Shown here in pieces: positions 18,049 to 28,700 of a stretch of DNA of 64,000 nt. A program made the translations under genes and the position numbers. Numbering within the stretch: the stretch's first letter is position 1; each line of letters opens with the position of its first letter. The DNA is taken from assembly GCF_003987225.1 (NCBI RefSeq), contig NZ_PIPX01000001.1:1116001-1180000 (forward strand), given 5' to 3'. Under the pieces are notes generated by a model that had not been told where the DNA came from, did not search any database, and saw nothing but the letters and a program-made list of their open reading frames with translations. This DNA is from Pseudidiomarina homiensis (lineage in GTDB: Bacteria; Pseudomonadota; Gammaproteobacteria; Enterobacterales; Alteromonadaceae).

Positions 18049-19764
18049 TTAGTGACTTGACGCGCCGCCCGCTCCTTTCGGATAACGAATCGACTCAACC
18101 AAGTCTTGGGTGTCTTGCGGTGCATCACCGGTGAGCTTATGGACCACGTAGGCAACGATGAAGTTAATCAACATACCTAGAGTACCAATACCCTCTGGTG
18201 AAATACCGAACAGCCAGTTCGCCTCGACGTTCGCTGCTGGATTCACAAACTTGAAGTAAATAATGTACGCCAAGGTGAAGACAATACCAACAACCATACC
18301 AGCGATAGCACCTGTGCTATTCATACGCTTGTAGAAAATACCCATGATGATCGCAGGGAAGAAGCTTGCCGCGGCTAAGCCGAAGGCAAAGGCCACCACC
18401 TGCGCCACGAAGCCTGGCGGATTAATACCAAACCACGTCGACAAAGCGACAGCTACAGCGGCCGCAATCCGCGCCCACATGAGCTCTTGGCGATCCGTGA
18501 TATCGGGGGCCAAGGTGCGCTTCAATAGATCGTGCGAAACGGATGTCGAAATAACCAACAGCAAGCCCGCGGAAGTTGACAATGCAGCAGCGACACCACC
18601 GGCCGCTACAAGCGCCACTACCCAAGCTGGCAAGTCAGCAATCTCCGGATTTGCAAGGACCATAATGTCGCGGTCGACGGTCATTTCATTGCGCTCGTCA
18701 CCCGAGTAGAACATCTTGCCGTCGCCGTTCTCGTCTTCCCAAGAGATTAAGCCGGTTTTTTCCCAGTTCTTAATCCACTCAGGAGCATCAGAATACTCGA
18801 CACCCGTCAATTCTGGGCCATTCACAGTGTTAATCAGATTCACTTTGGCGAACGCCGCAATCGAAGGCGCAGTCAAATAAACCACCGAAATAAACACTAA
18901 CGCCCAACCCGCTGAACGACGTGCATCGCGTACTTTCGGTACGGTGAAGAAGCGTACAATAACGTGCGGCAAGCCAGCAGTACCAACCATCAAGGCACAG
19001 GTAATGGCAAACACGTCAATCTTGTTCCGTACGCCTTCTGTGTAGGCAGCTAAGCCCAACTCTTCAGACAAGCCATCCAAGCGCGCCAGCAAGTAATTAC
19101 CCTCGCCTGCCACACCTTCAGCAATGGTCGCACCAAAGCCGGTTTGCGGCAAAATGTGACCCGTCATGTAAATCGAGATGAAAATCGCTGGAACCAAGTA
19201 CGCAAACGCTAACACGCAATACTGCGCGACTTGGGTATAGGTGATCCCCTTCATGCCGCCAAGTACGGTATAGAAGAACACGATGACTGCGCCGATGAAG
19301 ACACCAGTGGCGATTTCAACTTCTAAGAAGCGCGAAAACACCACACCCACACCGCGCATTTGCCCGGCAATGTAAGTGAACGAAATCAAAATTGCGCAAA
19401 TAACAGCAATGGTACGTGCGGTTTGCGAGTAGTAACGGTCACCGATAAAGTCGGGCACCGTAAACTTACCGAATTTACGTAGGTAAGGTGCTAGGCACAG
19501 TGCCAACAACACGTAACCACCGGTCCACCCCATCAGGTACACACTACCGTCGTACCCAGCAAACGAGATAATCCCTGCCATCGAAATAAACGATGCCGCA
19601 GACATCCAGTCAGCCGCAGTTGCCATACCATTCATCACCGGATGAACACCACCACTGGCAACATAGAAGTCATTGGTAGAACCTGCACGCGACCAAATTG
19701 CAATGGCAATATAGAGGGCGAAAGTCGCGCCAACGATAATAAACGTGAGAGTTTGAATATCCAT
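18049..19764 (-). CDS. Sodium:solute symporter, VC_2705 type (probable acetate/monocarboxylate uptake)
   Basis: 571-residue inner-membrane transporter of the SSS family with about 13 transmembrane helices. Family landmarks are ASGGVHPVMNGMATAADWMSAASFISMAG near the N-terminus and the sodium-site region LPHVIVRFFTVPKVRDARRS. A hydrophilic insert of ~50 residues (about 315-365) is typical of the VC_2705 subfamily. It is preceded at 11 bp by its DUF4212 small partner. The genome neighbourhood (CNMP/CBS/DUF294 protein, CrbS/CrbR and acs further on) supports acetate or a similar short carboxylate as substrate; in Vibrio the orthologous genes belong to the acetate-switch set. The substrate is inferred and not read from the sequence. 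Confidence 0.88.
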   Translation of the reverse strand: MDIQTLTFIIVGATFALYIAIAIWSRAGSTNDFYVASGGVHPVMNGMATAADWMSAASFISMAGIISFAGYDGSVYLMGWTGGYVLLALCLAPYLRKFGKFTVPDFIGDRYYSQTARTIAVICAILISFTYIAGQMRGVGVVFSRFLEVEIATGVFIGAVIVFFYTVLGGMKGITYTQVAQYCVLAFAYLVPAIFISIYMTGHILPQTGFGATIAEGVAGEGNYLLARLDGLSEELGLAAYTEGVRNKIDVFAITCALMVGTAGLPHVIVRFFTVPKVRDARRSAGWALVFISVVYLTAPSIAAFAKVNLINTVNGPELTGVEYSDAPEWIKNWEKTGLISWEDENGDGKMFYSGDERNEMTVDRDIMVLANPEIADLPAWVVALVAAGGVAAALSTSAGLLLVISTSVSHDLLKRTLAPDITDRQELMWARIAAAVAVALSTWFGINPPGFVAQVVAFAFGLAAASFFPAIIMGIFYKRMNSTGAIAGMVVGIVFTLAYIIYFKFVNPAANVEANWLFGISPEGIGTLGMLINFIVAYVVHKLTGDAPQDTQDLVESIRYPKGAGGASSH

Positions 19765-19775
19765 GTCGCGGCCCC

Positions 19776-20042
19776 TTAGTCTTCGTGAACTTCGTATTTA
19801 TTATCAAGCGCCGCCATGCGTTTCACATAAATGAAGATCAACACAACAAACGTGATAATGGAGCCTTGTTGGGCAAACCAAAAGCCCAACTTAAAGCCGA
19901 AAAAGGTAAACTGATTGAGCCAGTCCACCAAGATGATGCCAAATCCATAAGACACTAGAAACCAGACTGCCAACAGCTTAAGTACCAGTCCGATATTCTC
20001 GCGCCAGTAGGCTTTAGCGAGTTCTTCGCTTTTGAAAGCCAT
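19776..20042 (-). CDS. DUF4212 small subunit of the sodium:solute symporter
   Basis: 88 residues with two transmembrane helices (about 20-42 and 52-74). The opening AKAYWRENIGLVLKLLAVWFLVSYGFGIIL and the middle GFKLGFWFAQQGSI are the DUF4212 signature. Members are always encoded directly before VC_2705-type symporters and are taken to be an accessory subunit, comparable in place to YjcH before ActP. The 11-bp gap to the symporter implies co-translation. It has normal length and an intact start. Confidence 0.93.
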   Translation of the reverse strand: MAFKSEELAKAYWRENIGLVLKLLAVWFLVSYGFGIILVDWLNQFTFFGFKLGFWFAQQGSIITFVVLIFIYVKRMAALDNKYEVHED

Positions 20043-20154
20043 AACGCCCTCCAGGTTGTTCTGTTATTTTTTATTGTTGCTTTGTGCATTTAGCAATCTA
20101 GTCGGCAATTGCCTAGCGAGAAATACGACATTGGTCGAAGGCCACTTCATAGCT

Positions 20155-20184
20155 ATAAAAAAACACCGCCGAAGCGGTGTTTTC
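20155..20184 (-). terminator. Terminator of the third S9 peptidase gene
   Basis: Minus-strand stem AAACACCGC / GCGGTGTTT with a CGAA-type tetraloop and T tail. It lies 16-40 bp after the peptidase stop and separates it from the DUF4212-symporter operon, whose promoter must be in 20043-20155. Confidence 0.9.
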
Positions 20185-20197
20185 TTTGGAATCTCGC

Positions 20198-22162
20198 CTA
20201 TTCACCAAGATGTTTGGCAAAGAAGGCCAACATCTTCTGCCAACGTTCAATATTGTTCTCGGGCAAAAAGAAACCATGCCCTTCATCCTCTTTATATAAC
20301 CACTCGTAAGGGTGATTCCGTTCTTTCAAAGCATCACGTAAACGAAATGCATGGGTTTCAGGAACACGTCGATCGGCCCCACCTTGAATGATAAACACCG
20401 GAGCCTTGAGCTTTTCGACATTATGCAGTGGTGACTGAGCTTTGCGTTCTTCCGCTTCAGCTGGCAAGACACGGTTTAAGTAATTACGACCCGCCAACGC
20501 TTGCGGAATGTCGCCCTCTTCAAACATTAAATCAAGGTCATAAACACCCACAAAACCGACAATACATTGGTACTTATCCGGTTCACGAACGCCGCTTTGC
20601 AGCGCCGCATAGCCCCCATAAGAAGCACCGTAGACGCACACGCGATCAGGGTCGACCATACCTTGGTCAATCAGGTAATCCACCCCGTCCGTCATATCGT
20701 CAATCATGGTTGTGCCCCAGTTCTTATAACCGGCCTCAAGAAACTCTCGGCCAAAGCCACCAGAGCCGCGAAAATTCGGTTGTAAGACTGCGTAACCATG
20801 CTCAGCAAATACTTTCGCGTCGCTATCTATCCCCATTAGACTGTCTTTAACGCCATGGGGGCCACCGTGCGGCAATAAAATCAACGGCAAGTTTTCGGCT
20901 TCTTGATCTTTAGGAAGCGTTAAAATGGCCTGAATCTCTCGTCCGTCTCGGCTCTCGTAAATAATAGCTTCTGTCTTCGGGAATTTGTGCTTCGCTAACC
21001 AAGGTCGTGACTCCGCAACAGGAACCAACTTGCCCGCGCTCCGATCAAACATATAGAACGACGGCGATTTGTTGGCTGAGCTAACACTCACAATCAATTT
21101 ACTGTTATCGCGTGTGGCCGAGGTAATACCTACTGCTTGTTCAGGAAAGGTAGCCATTAAGCTTTGTAACAATCGTGAATAGTCAGCGTCTTCAACGTCC
21201 GCAAAAAAGAAACTATCAATCGTCGCATATTCAAATGCCGCACCAATGAGCTCGTTGGCGCGACCATCCTTGATGCTCATAATGGGTAACAGGTCAACGT
21301 TCGGGTGCGTCGCCAGCACGGTCTCCTGACGCTCACTCAAATCCATCACACTCAATGAACGGGTATCGGTTTTGCTGTTGCTCAGGCCGACCACTTGATC
21401 GCTATTTGGCAGCATCCGCAACGGAACAAAACCTCCTTCGTCCGAAGCATAGCTCGTCACTTCATACCATTCTTGATTTGCGCCATCACGCCCTAAAATA
21501 ACGGTTTTGTTATCTTCTTCAGGATCAACACCCACAACCATGCGCGATACCCCGTCACTATCAAGGATTACCGACACATTGGTATTACGATAAGCGCGCA
21601 ATGGGATACGTCCTTCAGAGCGCTTACGTCCAGAATCGATTTTTATGGTATACAAATCAAGGTAGGGTTCTTGTGAGGTAAAACTACGTTGATAAATCAT
21701 CACCGCATCAGGTTCTTGCGGCAAATAATCAACCACTTGCGCGAACACGTATTCACCACTTTTGGAACGCGGCCCAGTCAGAATAATTTGATTCGAGCCA
21801 TCGGCATCCATGGCGAAAATTTCGCCAGTAGCTGCGGGCATTTCCAACGGTCCTACTTCACGCGCCATAGAAAAAATAAGCCGTTCATCATTTGCCCAAT
21901 TAAATGATGCGACGGACTCACCCTCGCGGCCTTGAGTAATACGCAAGATTTCATTGTCATCGATGGCGATAACAGTTAACTGCACAGTACCCTTTTCGGT
22001 TCGCGACGTAGCGGCCAAGTAATCCCCACCTGGGGAAATTTTTACATCTAAATATTGTGACGGACGAGCGTATAGCTCCAGCAGCTCATCGTTAATTTCG
22101 AAGCTCTGCGCAACACTGCTTGAGGTTAGAGCAATCAACCCCAGTAAAATGAATCGTTTCAT
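20198..22162 (-). CDS. Secreted S9 family peptidase (third of three)
   Basis: S9 serine peptidase, 654 residues, start behind AGAGGG. Signal peptide MKRFILLGLIALTSSSVAQS. Residues ~30-390 form a propeller domain. The alpha/beta-hydrolase has LLPHGGPHGVKD, LQPNFRGSGGFG, nucleophile Ser514 in GASYGGY, Asp597 in GGADRRVP and His629 in EGHGF. Much of the catalytic domain resembles the enzyme at 3389-5338 (VCVYGASYGGYAAL against ICIYGGSYGGYASL; VGFVGVYDL against VGYVGVYSL), so the two are likely paralogues, while the one at 12654 is a more distant type. It sits 104 bp downstream of a TonB receptor on the same strand, with a terminator between, a pairing that suggests peptide import and cleavage together. 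Confidence 0.94.
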   Translation of the reverse strand: MKRFILLGLIALTSSSVAQSFEINDELLELYARPSQYLDVKISPGGDYLAATSRTEKGTVQLTVIAIDDNEILRITQGREGESVASFNWANDERLIFSMAREVGPLEMPAATGEIFAMDADGSNQIILTGPRSKSGEYVFAQVVDYLPQEPDAVMIYQRSFTSQEPYLDLYTIKIDSGRKRSEGRIPLRAYRNTNVSVILDSDGVSRMVVGVDPEEDNKTVILGRDGANQEWYEVTSYASDEGGFVPLRMLPNSDQVVGLSNSKTDTRSLSVMDLSERQETVLATHPNVDLLPIMSIKDGRANELIGAAFEYATIDSFFFADVEDADYSRLLQSLMATFPEQAVGITSATRDNSKLIVSVSSANKSPSFYMFDRSAGKLVPVAESRPWLAKHKFPKTEAIIYESRDGREIQAILTLPKDQEAENLPLILLPHGGPHGVKDSLMGIDSDAKVFAEHGYAVLQPNFRGSGGFGREFLEAGYKNWGTTMIDDMTDGVDYLIDQGMVDPDRVCVYGASYGGYAALQSGVREPDKYQCIVGFVGVYDLDLMFEEGDIPQALAGRNYLNRVLPAEAEERKAQSPLHNVEKLKAPVFIIQGGADRRVPETHAFRLRDALKERNHPYEWLYKEDEGHGFFLPENNIERWQKMLAFFAKHLGE

Positions 22163-22201
22163 GTTGCCCTCTACGATTTATTCGACAAAAAATCTATTCG
22201 A

Positions 22202-22229
22202 CAAAAAAGCCCCACCGAGGTGGGGCTTT
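22202..22229 (-). terminator. Terminator of the TonB receptor at 22267-25218
   Basis: Minus-strand stem AAGCCCCACC / GGTGGGGCTT (short loop) ending in six T, 38 bp past the receptor stop. Together with the short leader to 22163 it means the S9 peptidase gene has its own promoter or is fed by read-through. Confidence 0.9.
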
Positions 22230-22266
22230 TATCAGTTCACAACATTCTCGGTGACCGCAGCTTAAC

Positions 22267-25218
22267 TTAGAAGCTGTAAGTAAGGTTAAAGAATGCGCGA
22301 CGGCCTAAGTAATCCAACTGTGAAGCAAACAATGGTACGTTACCCACTGTATAAGATGCTGCTGGACTGACTAACGGCGGCTGCTTGTCAAACAAGTTAG
22401 CAATACCGAAAGTCACTTCCATACTGTTCGACAACTGCGTATTCGCAGACAATGAATGCAGCACGTAAACTGGTGTTTCAGCGACGAAACGTACTTTATT
22501 GCCACGATACGTAGTGTCATCAAAGCCGTAATAGTCATACTCGTCAGTCTTGTCGTAGTACGTGATGTTCCAGTTGTAGCTCCAATCGTCACGGCTCAAG
22601 GTAGTGTTGATGCTACCAATGTGACGTGGGTTACCGATGCGGCCAATGTACTGGCTTGGCTCGTCAGTAGAGAAGCGCTGGAATGAACGTTGGATCTGGT
22701 TGGTATGATCCCACTTCACGCGTAAATCACCAAACTCGAATGAGTCTTGGTAAGTCACAACAAAGTCGATACCACGAACGATCTGCTCAGCAGTATTCAA
22801 GTAACCGCCACGTACTTCGATGATACTCCAGTCGCCATCTTCAGAGCCGTCACGACGGTCAAACTGATCGCAGAATGGTTCATTGGCAAAATCTTCAGAA
22901 GTGTAACATTGACTCAATACCGCAGAACCGGCAACACTTGAGATTTGGTCGTTGATGACGACGTCATAGTAGTCAACAGACGCTGCAAAAGTGCCTTCTG
23001 GGCTGGTATAAACCAAACCAATGCCTTCTGAAACTGAAGTTTCTGCTGCCAACTGACCTGCACCACCACCAGTGATTGAGGTCATTGAACCACCGCTACC
23101 AATCGCATCAGTGTAACTTTCTGGAATGCCATCTGCCGCACAGTTCTCACGAATACGCGGGTTAGTTGACTCAACCCAGTTCAAACATGGATCCGCGGTT
23201 TGCCCGATGAAGCCTGTTTGGTTTTCAAGATACAGCTCATACAAAGCTGGCGCACGGAATGATGTGCCGCGTGAAGCGCGTACACGGAAGCCGTGACCAA
23301 TACTCCAGTTCATGCTGGCTTTGTAAGTGGTATCGCTACCGTACACGTTAACATCAGTCCAACGACCTGAAGCGGTTAAATCTAGCGCTTCAATCATTGG
23401 TAAGTCACGTAACAACGGCAGTTGGAACTCGGCATAAACCGCACGAGTAAAGGCTGAACCAGCGGTAATACCTGCACCTGTTAAGCCCCAAGAATTACCG
23501 TTACGGGTATGAATCCCTGGCGTATCGTCGATTTCGTCACGCTGCCAGTAAACACCCATTGCCGCACCAACCGGACCTTCAGGAAGGTTAAACAAGTCAC
23601 CTGTGATGTAAGCATCCAACGTGTCTTGGCGGTACATAGTGTTACCAGTGTCGATACCGAACAAGAAGTCAGCTGCTTCTTGGCTTGGGTTACCGTAGAT
23701 GTTGCTTGGATCAAACCAGTCGTAAGTCACACATTCTTTGTTTGAGAACTCGGTCACTTGGCCTTCACAAGGTACGCCAAGCAATTGGTACTGAGCCATC
23801 AACATTGAGTCACGGAAGATGATATCTTGCTCGTACTCACCGCTGTTATGTGAACGTTGATACGAAACGTCCCAGTTCCAAAAGCCAATCGCACCTTCTA
23901 GACCGATAACCGCACGGCTGTAATCAACAGTCGTTTTATTACCGTAATGCTTGGCATTGTAATGTACCGGCATAACATAGCTCGTACCGTTACCTGACCA
24001 ACCCTCTACAGAGTTGACTGGAACATAACCACCGATGTCCGCAGTCCAGAACTGACGAACACTTTCCGACTTAGTCACACGACGGCTATGCAAGAGCTCG
24101 CCGTACATTGACATCGAGTCAGTTAAGTCATAATCAGTTTGGAAGTAAACCGACGATACTGTGGTACGCGGGATCATGGTTGCGTTTAAGCGGCCTGGGT
24201 GACCGCCACCATCCATCAAGGCGTCCGTTTCGCGATCGTAACCAGCCCAATACCAGCCATCTGGTGCTGAGTCTACGCCTGGGTTGGTTTCAGAAACATG
24301 TGTGTAACCAAAGTCGTTATAGTCGTACTGAATACGGCCGCTTGCCACGCCTGGCGCGATGCTGGCATGCCATAAACCGAAACCACTCTCACTACAGTGG
24401 TAATCACCGGTTTCAGGATCGATTGGATCATAACGCTGACCAGTATCGTAATCGAACAGGTAACGTTGTGAACAATCAAAATAGTCACGGTCTTTGCGTT
24501 GTAGACCAGTGTTGACGTTGTGGTCGGCCACTACACGCCATGAGCCACGGTCAAATGCTTCACCGTAAGTCGCATTCACACGAAAACGCTCGCCGCCTTT
24601 TTCAAACGGTTGCGTACCAGAGATATTGACTTCACCACCTTCGCCACGCTTGGTGATAATGTTAATAACACCAGCTACCGCGTCAGAACCGTAAAGTGAA
24701 GATGCACCGTCTTTCAGGATTTCAACACGCTCAACCACACTGATCGGCAAGGCGTTCATGTCGAATGCAGAAACTGCACCACGGGTACCTGCTGGTCCGG
24801 CACGACGGCCATTCAACAGAACTAAGGTACGGTTTGCACCTAGACCACGCATTGAAATTGATTCAGCACCGCTACCACCGTTAGTCACAAAACCTACAGA
24901 GTAAGCAGAAATGAGCTGATCCGAGCCCGCAGCGACTGTCGACGTACGTAGCAATTCGCCAAGAGTGTTCAAGCCTTGCTCTTCAGCTAGTTCAGCGGTA
25001 ATGATTTCAACTGGGGTTGGGTTATCTAAACCGTCAGTACGAATACGAGAACCTGTGACTAAAATTTTCTCAGCAGGTTCTTCTTGTTGTGCTTCGTCTT
25101 GCTCTTCTTCAGAGCCTTGATCTTGCGCATAGACGGGGGCACCCGCCAAAAGCACAGAGCCGAATCCGGCCATCATAATGGTACGGATCGAGCTCGACAA
25201 ATATGACTTCTCAATCAT
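22267..25218 (-). CDS. TonB-dependent receptor (983 residues)
   Basis: Complete TonB-dependent receptor, 983 residues, ATG behind GGGAGAGA. Signal peptide MIEKSYLSSSIRTIMMAGFG... with cleavage near VYAQD, acidic EEEQDEAQQEEPAE linker, box-like EKILVTGSRI, plug with MNALPISVVERVEIL and YGSDAVAGVINII, and a barrel ending AFFNLTYSF. The paired loop cysteines (for example FDCSQRY and YHCSESGF) and aromatic-rich loops are as in large nutrient receptors. It is followed on the same strand by a secreted S9 peptidase. Upstream 84-98 bp lies GCCTGTTCAAAACTAG, a block shared in inverted form with the receptor at 6586-9270. Confidence 0.95.
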   Translation of the reverse strand: MIEKSYLSSSIRTIMMAGFGSVLLAGAPVYAQDQGSEEEQDEAQQEEPAEKILVTGSRIRTDGLDNPTPVEIITAELAEEQGLNTLGELLRTSTVAAGSDQLISAYSVGFVTNGGSGAESISMRGLGANRTLVLLNGRRAGPAGTRGAVSAFDMNALPISVVERVEILKDGASSLYGSDAVAGVINIITKRGEGGEVNISGTQPFEKGGERFRVNATYGEAFDRGSWRVVADHNVNTGLQRKDRDYFDCSQRYLFDYDTGQRYDPIDPETGDYHCSESGFGLWHASIAPGVASGRIQYDYNDFGYTHVSETNPGVDSAPDGWYWAGYDRETDALMDGGGHPGRLNATMIPRTTVSSVYFQTDYDLTDSMSMYGELLHSRRVTKSESVRQFWTADIGGYVPVNSVEGWSGNGTSYVMPVHYNAKHYGNKTTVDYSRAVIGLEGAIGFWNWDVSYQRSHNSGEYEQDIIFRDSMLMAQYQLLGVPCEGQVTEFSNKECVTYDWFDPSNIYGNPSQEAADFLFGIDTGNTMYRQDTLDAYITGDLFNLPEGPVGAAMGVYWQRDEIDDTPGIHTRNGNSWGLTGAGITAGSAFTRAVYAEFQLPLLRDLPMIEALDLTASGRWTDVNVYGSDTTYKASMNWSIGHGFRVRASRGTSFRAPALYELYLENQTGFIGQTADPCLNWVESTNPRIRENCAADGIPESYTDAIGSGGSMTSITGGGAGQLAAETSVSEGIGLVYTSPEGTFAASVDYYDVVINDQISSVAGSAVLSQCYTSEDFANEPFCDQFDRRDGSEDGDWSIIEVRGGYLNTAEQIVRGIDFVVTYQDSFEFGDLRVKWDHTNQIQRSFQRFSTDEPSQYIGRIGNPRHIGSINTTLSRDDWSYNWNITYYDKTDEYDYYGFDDTTYRGNKVRFVAETPVYVLHSLSANTQLSNSMEVTFGIANLFDKQPPLVSPAASYTVGNVPLFASQLDYLGRRAFFNLTYSF

Positions 25219-25745
25219 TTGTCTCTCCCTGGGATTATTGATTAACTCTTTACGAGCTTATTATTAGGCAGAACCTTAAGGTTGCTTTAGCCAAGTCTAT
25301 GCCTGTTCAAAACTAGACTTGTGAACAGAAGTGAACCATAGAAAGCGAGCAATGACAACAAAAATTAACATAGTTGTATCGTTCGATTGTACTTTTTTTG
25401 TTGCTTACCAATAGCGTAGATTTAACAAACTAGACCACTACTAGACCACTAAGTATAGAGCTATTAACTAGAGACAGAATGTCGGATAAATGCGTTAAAA
25501 AGCATTAAATTTTTATGCGTCGCTATTAAAGGATCGGTGTAAATACGAAGAGAAAATAGTTATCGAGCAAAGCTTTATTAACATTTCGTAACAAAATCGG
25601 TAGCTAACACCAGTTCAAACCCTTTAAGTTGTATATTTTTCAACCAAGACATTTTCTTCAGACGCTCCACCAAAGTCGAGCTTGACCCCAGGTCACTCCT
25701 CAAGCTAACTTCGATAAGTTCGAATCCACGCTTTTGGAAGCCACA
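25219..25745. other. Divergent regulatory region, TonB receptor / crbS
   Basis: 527 bp, A+T-rich, no credible gene. It holds an inverted repeat CTGTTCA (25303-25309) / TGAACAG (25322-25328) with 12 bp between, placed 85-110 bp upstream of the receptor start, and an exact 11-bp tandem repeat CTAGACCACTA at 25430-25451. Promoters for both genes must lie here; I could not single out one with confidence. Confidence 0.5.
25303..25328. promoter_or_regulatory. Possible operator: CTGTTCA-12bp-TGAACAG
   Basis: Perfect 7-bp inverted repeat with centre-to-centre distance of 19 bp, upstream of the TonB receptor. Similar GAAC/GTTC half-sites occur before the receptor at 6586-9270 and the sigma-factor gene at 53890. 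The binding protein is unknown. Confidence 0.35.
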
Positions 25746-28700
25746 ATGACCCTAGTCCTAATTTTCGCCGCACTTGCCTATATCGCAACACTATTCGGCG
25801 TCGCCCACTACGGCGATAAACCGGGTACATGGGCAAATCGACTGAGTTATCGTCCGTCGGTTTATAGTATGTCATTGGCCATTTACTGTACTTCGTGGAC
25901 GTATTACGGTGCGGTAGGTAACGCTGCCAGTTTTGGCTGGGCTTACCTACCAATTTTGTTAGGCCCGTTTTTACTATTTCTGATTGGTCTCCCGCTCATC
26001 GAAAAGCTAGTATCGGTCAGTAAACAACAGAACATCACCTCGATTGCGGACTTTATTGCCAGTCGCTACGGCAAGCGCCAACGCCTTGCCCTATTCGTCA
26101 CCTTAATTGCTGCGTTAGCGACCATTCCGTATATCGCCTTGCAACTCAAAGCGGTGGGAATGACGTTTTTGGTGCTTACCGAAAACACCACAGCGCTTAC
26201 AGAATTCTCCATCAATGAGCTGGCTGCTGCCGCGCTTATGGCAGTTTTCGCCATGCTGTTCGGCACGCGCCACATTGAAGTCACCGAGTATCGCAATGGG
26301 ATGATCCTCGCGATTGCTTTTGAGTCAGCGGTTAAATTGGTTGCGCTACTTGCAGCGGCTTGGTTCGCTTGGTCGCTCTTTGCCGACGTCTCGCCTGTCA
26401 GTATGTGGGAGCAAATCAGTCGCCCCGAGCGCCCAGAATGGTCATGGCAAGCCGTCGGTGAGTTTGATTTTATCGTGCAAACACTGATGGCAGCTGGGGT
26501 TATATTGTGTCTGCCGCGGCAATTCCACGTTACCGTTGTGGATAACGTCAACGTCGACCATCTGCGTACCGCGCGATGGGGCTTTCCGCTCTATCTTGCA
26601 CTCATTGCCGCAGCCATAGTGCCCATCGCGTTAAGCGGTAATTTGTTTTTGGGTAACGGCGTTGACGGCTCAACCTACGCTTTGCAGTTACCCTTGCTGC
26701 ACGATCAGACTTGGCTCGCAGTTTTTATCTTTATTGGTGGTTTTTCGGCTGCCACCGCAATGGTGATTATTGCCTCAGTAACGCTCAGCACGATGGTCAC
26801 CAATGACGTCATCATGCCGCTAATTCTACAGCGCGGCCAACGCTTCCCGTTTGCCACTCCAGAAAGCCGCAAGACCTCAGAAGTGCAATCTTTTCAAGGG
26901 CGACTACTGCTGATTCGTCGGATTGCCATTGGCGTGATCCTATTACTCTCCTATTTATGCTATTACCTGTGGGCGGCTAACACAGGCCTCGTCAGCATAG
27001 GTCTGTTAGCCTTTTCCGTCGTTTTACAATTGCTGCCCGCTATCCTTGGCGGCCTCTATTGGCGACGCGGGCATGCGCGCGGTGTTTATATTGGTCTTGG
27101 TGTCGGTCTGATGGCGTGGTTATTCAGTGTCGCCTTGCCTATGTACCTGCCACACGAGATCAACGATACCAGCATCATCACCCAAGGTACGGTCATCAGC
27201 TTGTTACTCAACACCGCCGCGTACGTGGTGTTTTCCTATGTTGCCCAACCACGCCTGGTCGATCGCATCCAAGCAACCGCTTTCGTGATGCCGCGTAACG
27301 CGGTGCAAGAACACACCATAGGCCGGCATCACCAAGCCACCAATGGTGACATGTTACTGCTACTAAAAACCTTTGTCGGCGAAGAACGTACGCGCCAATT
27401 GCTTGCGTATTTCAATGATGCCCAACAAGCATTCATCGATGACAGTAATAAAGAGGATGTCGCCCGCCGCGAATTCATCGACTACGTTGAACGCGCGCTC
27501 ACCGGAGTGCTCGGGGCAGCAACCGCGCGCTCGTTGATTGAAGCAGCCCTACGTGACCGCCGACTCCACCTTGAAGAAGTCGTGCACTTCTTCGACGACA
27601 CGACACAGGCCCTGCAAACCCAGCAGTCCATTTTATTCAGTTCACTCGAAAACTTAGCGCAAGGCATTAGCGTGGTCGATGCCGAGTTGCGCTTAGTGGC
27701 GTGGAATAAACGTTACCTTGATCTCTTTGACTACCCCGAAGGCATGGTCAAACCGGGACAGCCTATAGCAACACTTATTCGCTATAACGCCGAACGCGGT
27801 GAGTGTGGACCCGGTGAAATTGATGAGCTGGTCAGTAAGCGTTTGAACTACATGCAAATGGGCTCACCACACCGTTTTATTCGTCGGCGTGGCGATGGCC
27901 GAGTCATTGAAATGGTCGGCAACCCGCTGCCCAATGGTGGCTTCGTCACCAGTTTTACCGACATTACCGAGCACGTTGAGACGGCCCAAGCCCTCGAAGA
28001 GGCCAATATTGACCTTGAGCAACGCATGAATACTCGGCAACGTAAAATTCGTGAGATCAATAATGAGCTCACCGAAGAGATTGAACGTCGTCGCAAAGTC
28101 GAGGTGGAGCTCAAACAAGCCAAACAGGAAGCCGAAGAGGCGAATGCATCCAAAACCCGCTTTTTGGCGCTGGCGAGTCATGACATTCTGCAGCCCCTTA
28201 ATGCCGCACGGTTGTATTTATCGGCAATGGACGAGAGCAACCTGAGTTCCCACAACCAACAACTGAGCAGCAAGCTCGATACCGCATTGGCCTCGACAGA
28301 ACACCTACTTAGTACCTTATTGCAAATTGCGAAAATGGACCAAGGCGCACTACAACCGAGTTTTCGGCATGTACAACTGAGCTCGGTGTTGCAACCGCTG
28401 ATCCATGAATATACCGTGCTTGCGCAGCAACGCGGAATTGAGCTGCGCAGCCATTGGCGCGATGCTGTTATCTACACGGACCCAACGTACCTACGGCGGA
28501 TTATCCAAAACTTTCTTTCCAATGCCATCAAGTACAACCGCGATCATGGCAAAGTGTTGCTAAGTGTGCGGCAACGGGGCGAGCACCTACAAATGGCGGT
28601 GTGGGATACCGGGCCCGGAATTACCAGTCAACAGCGCCATCGAATCTTTGATGCCTTTTACCGCGGCCAGAACACTCGCGTTGAAGGCGTGGGCCTCGGG

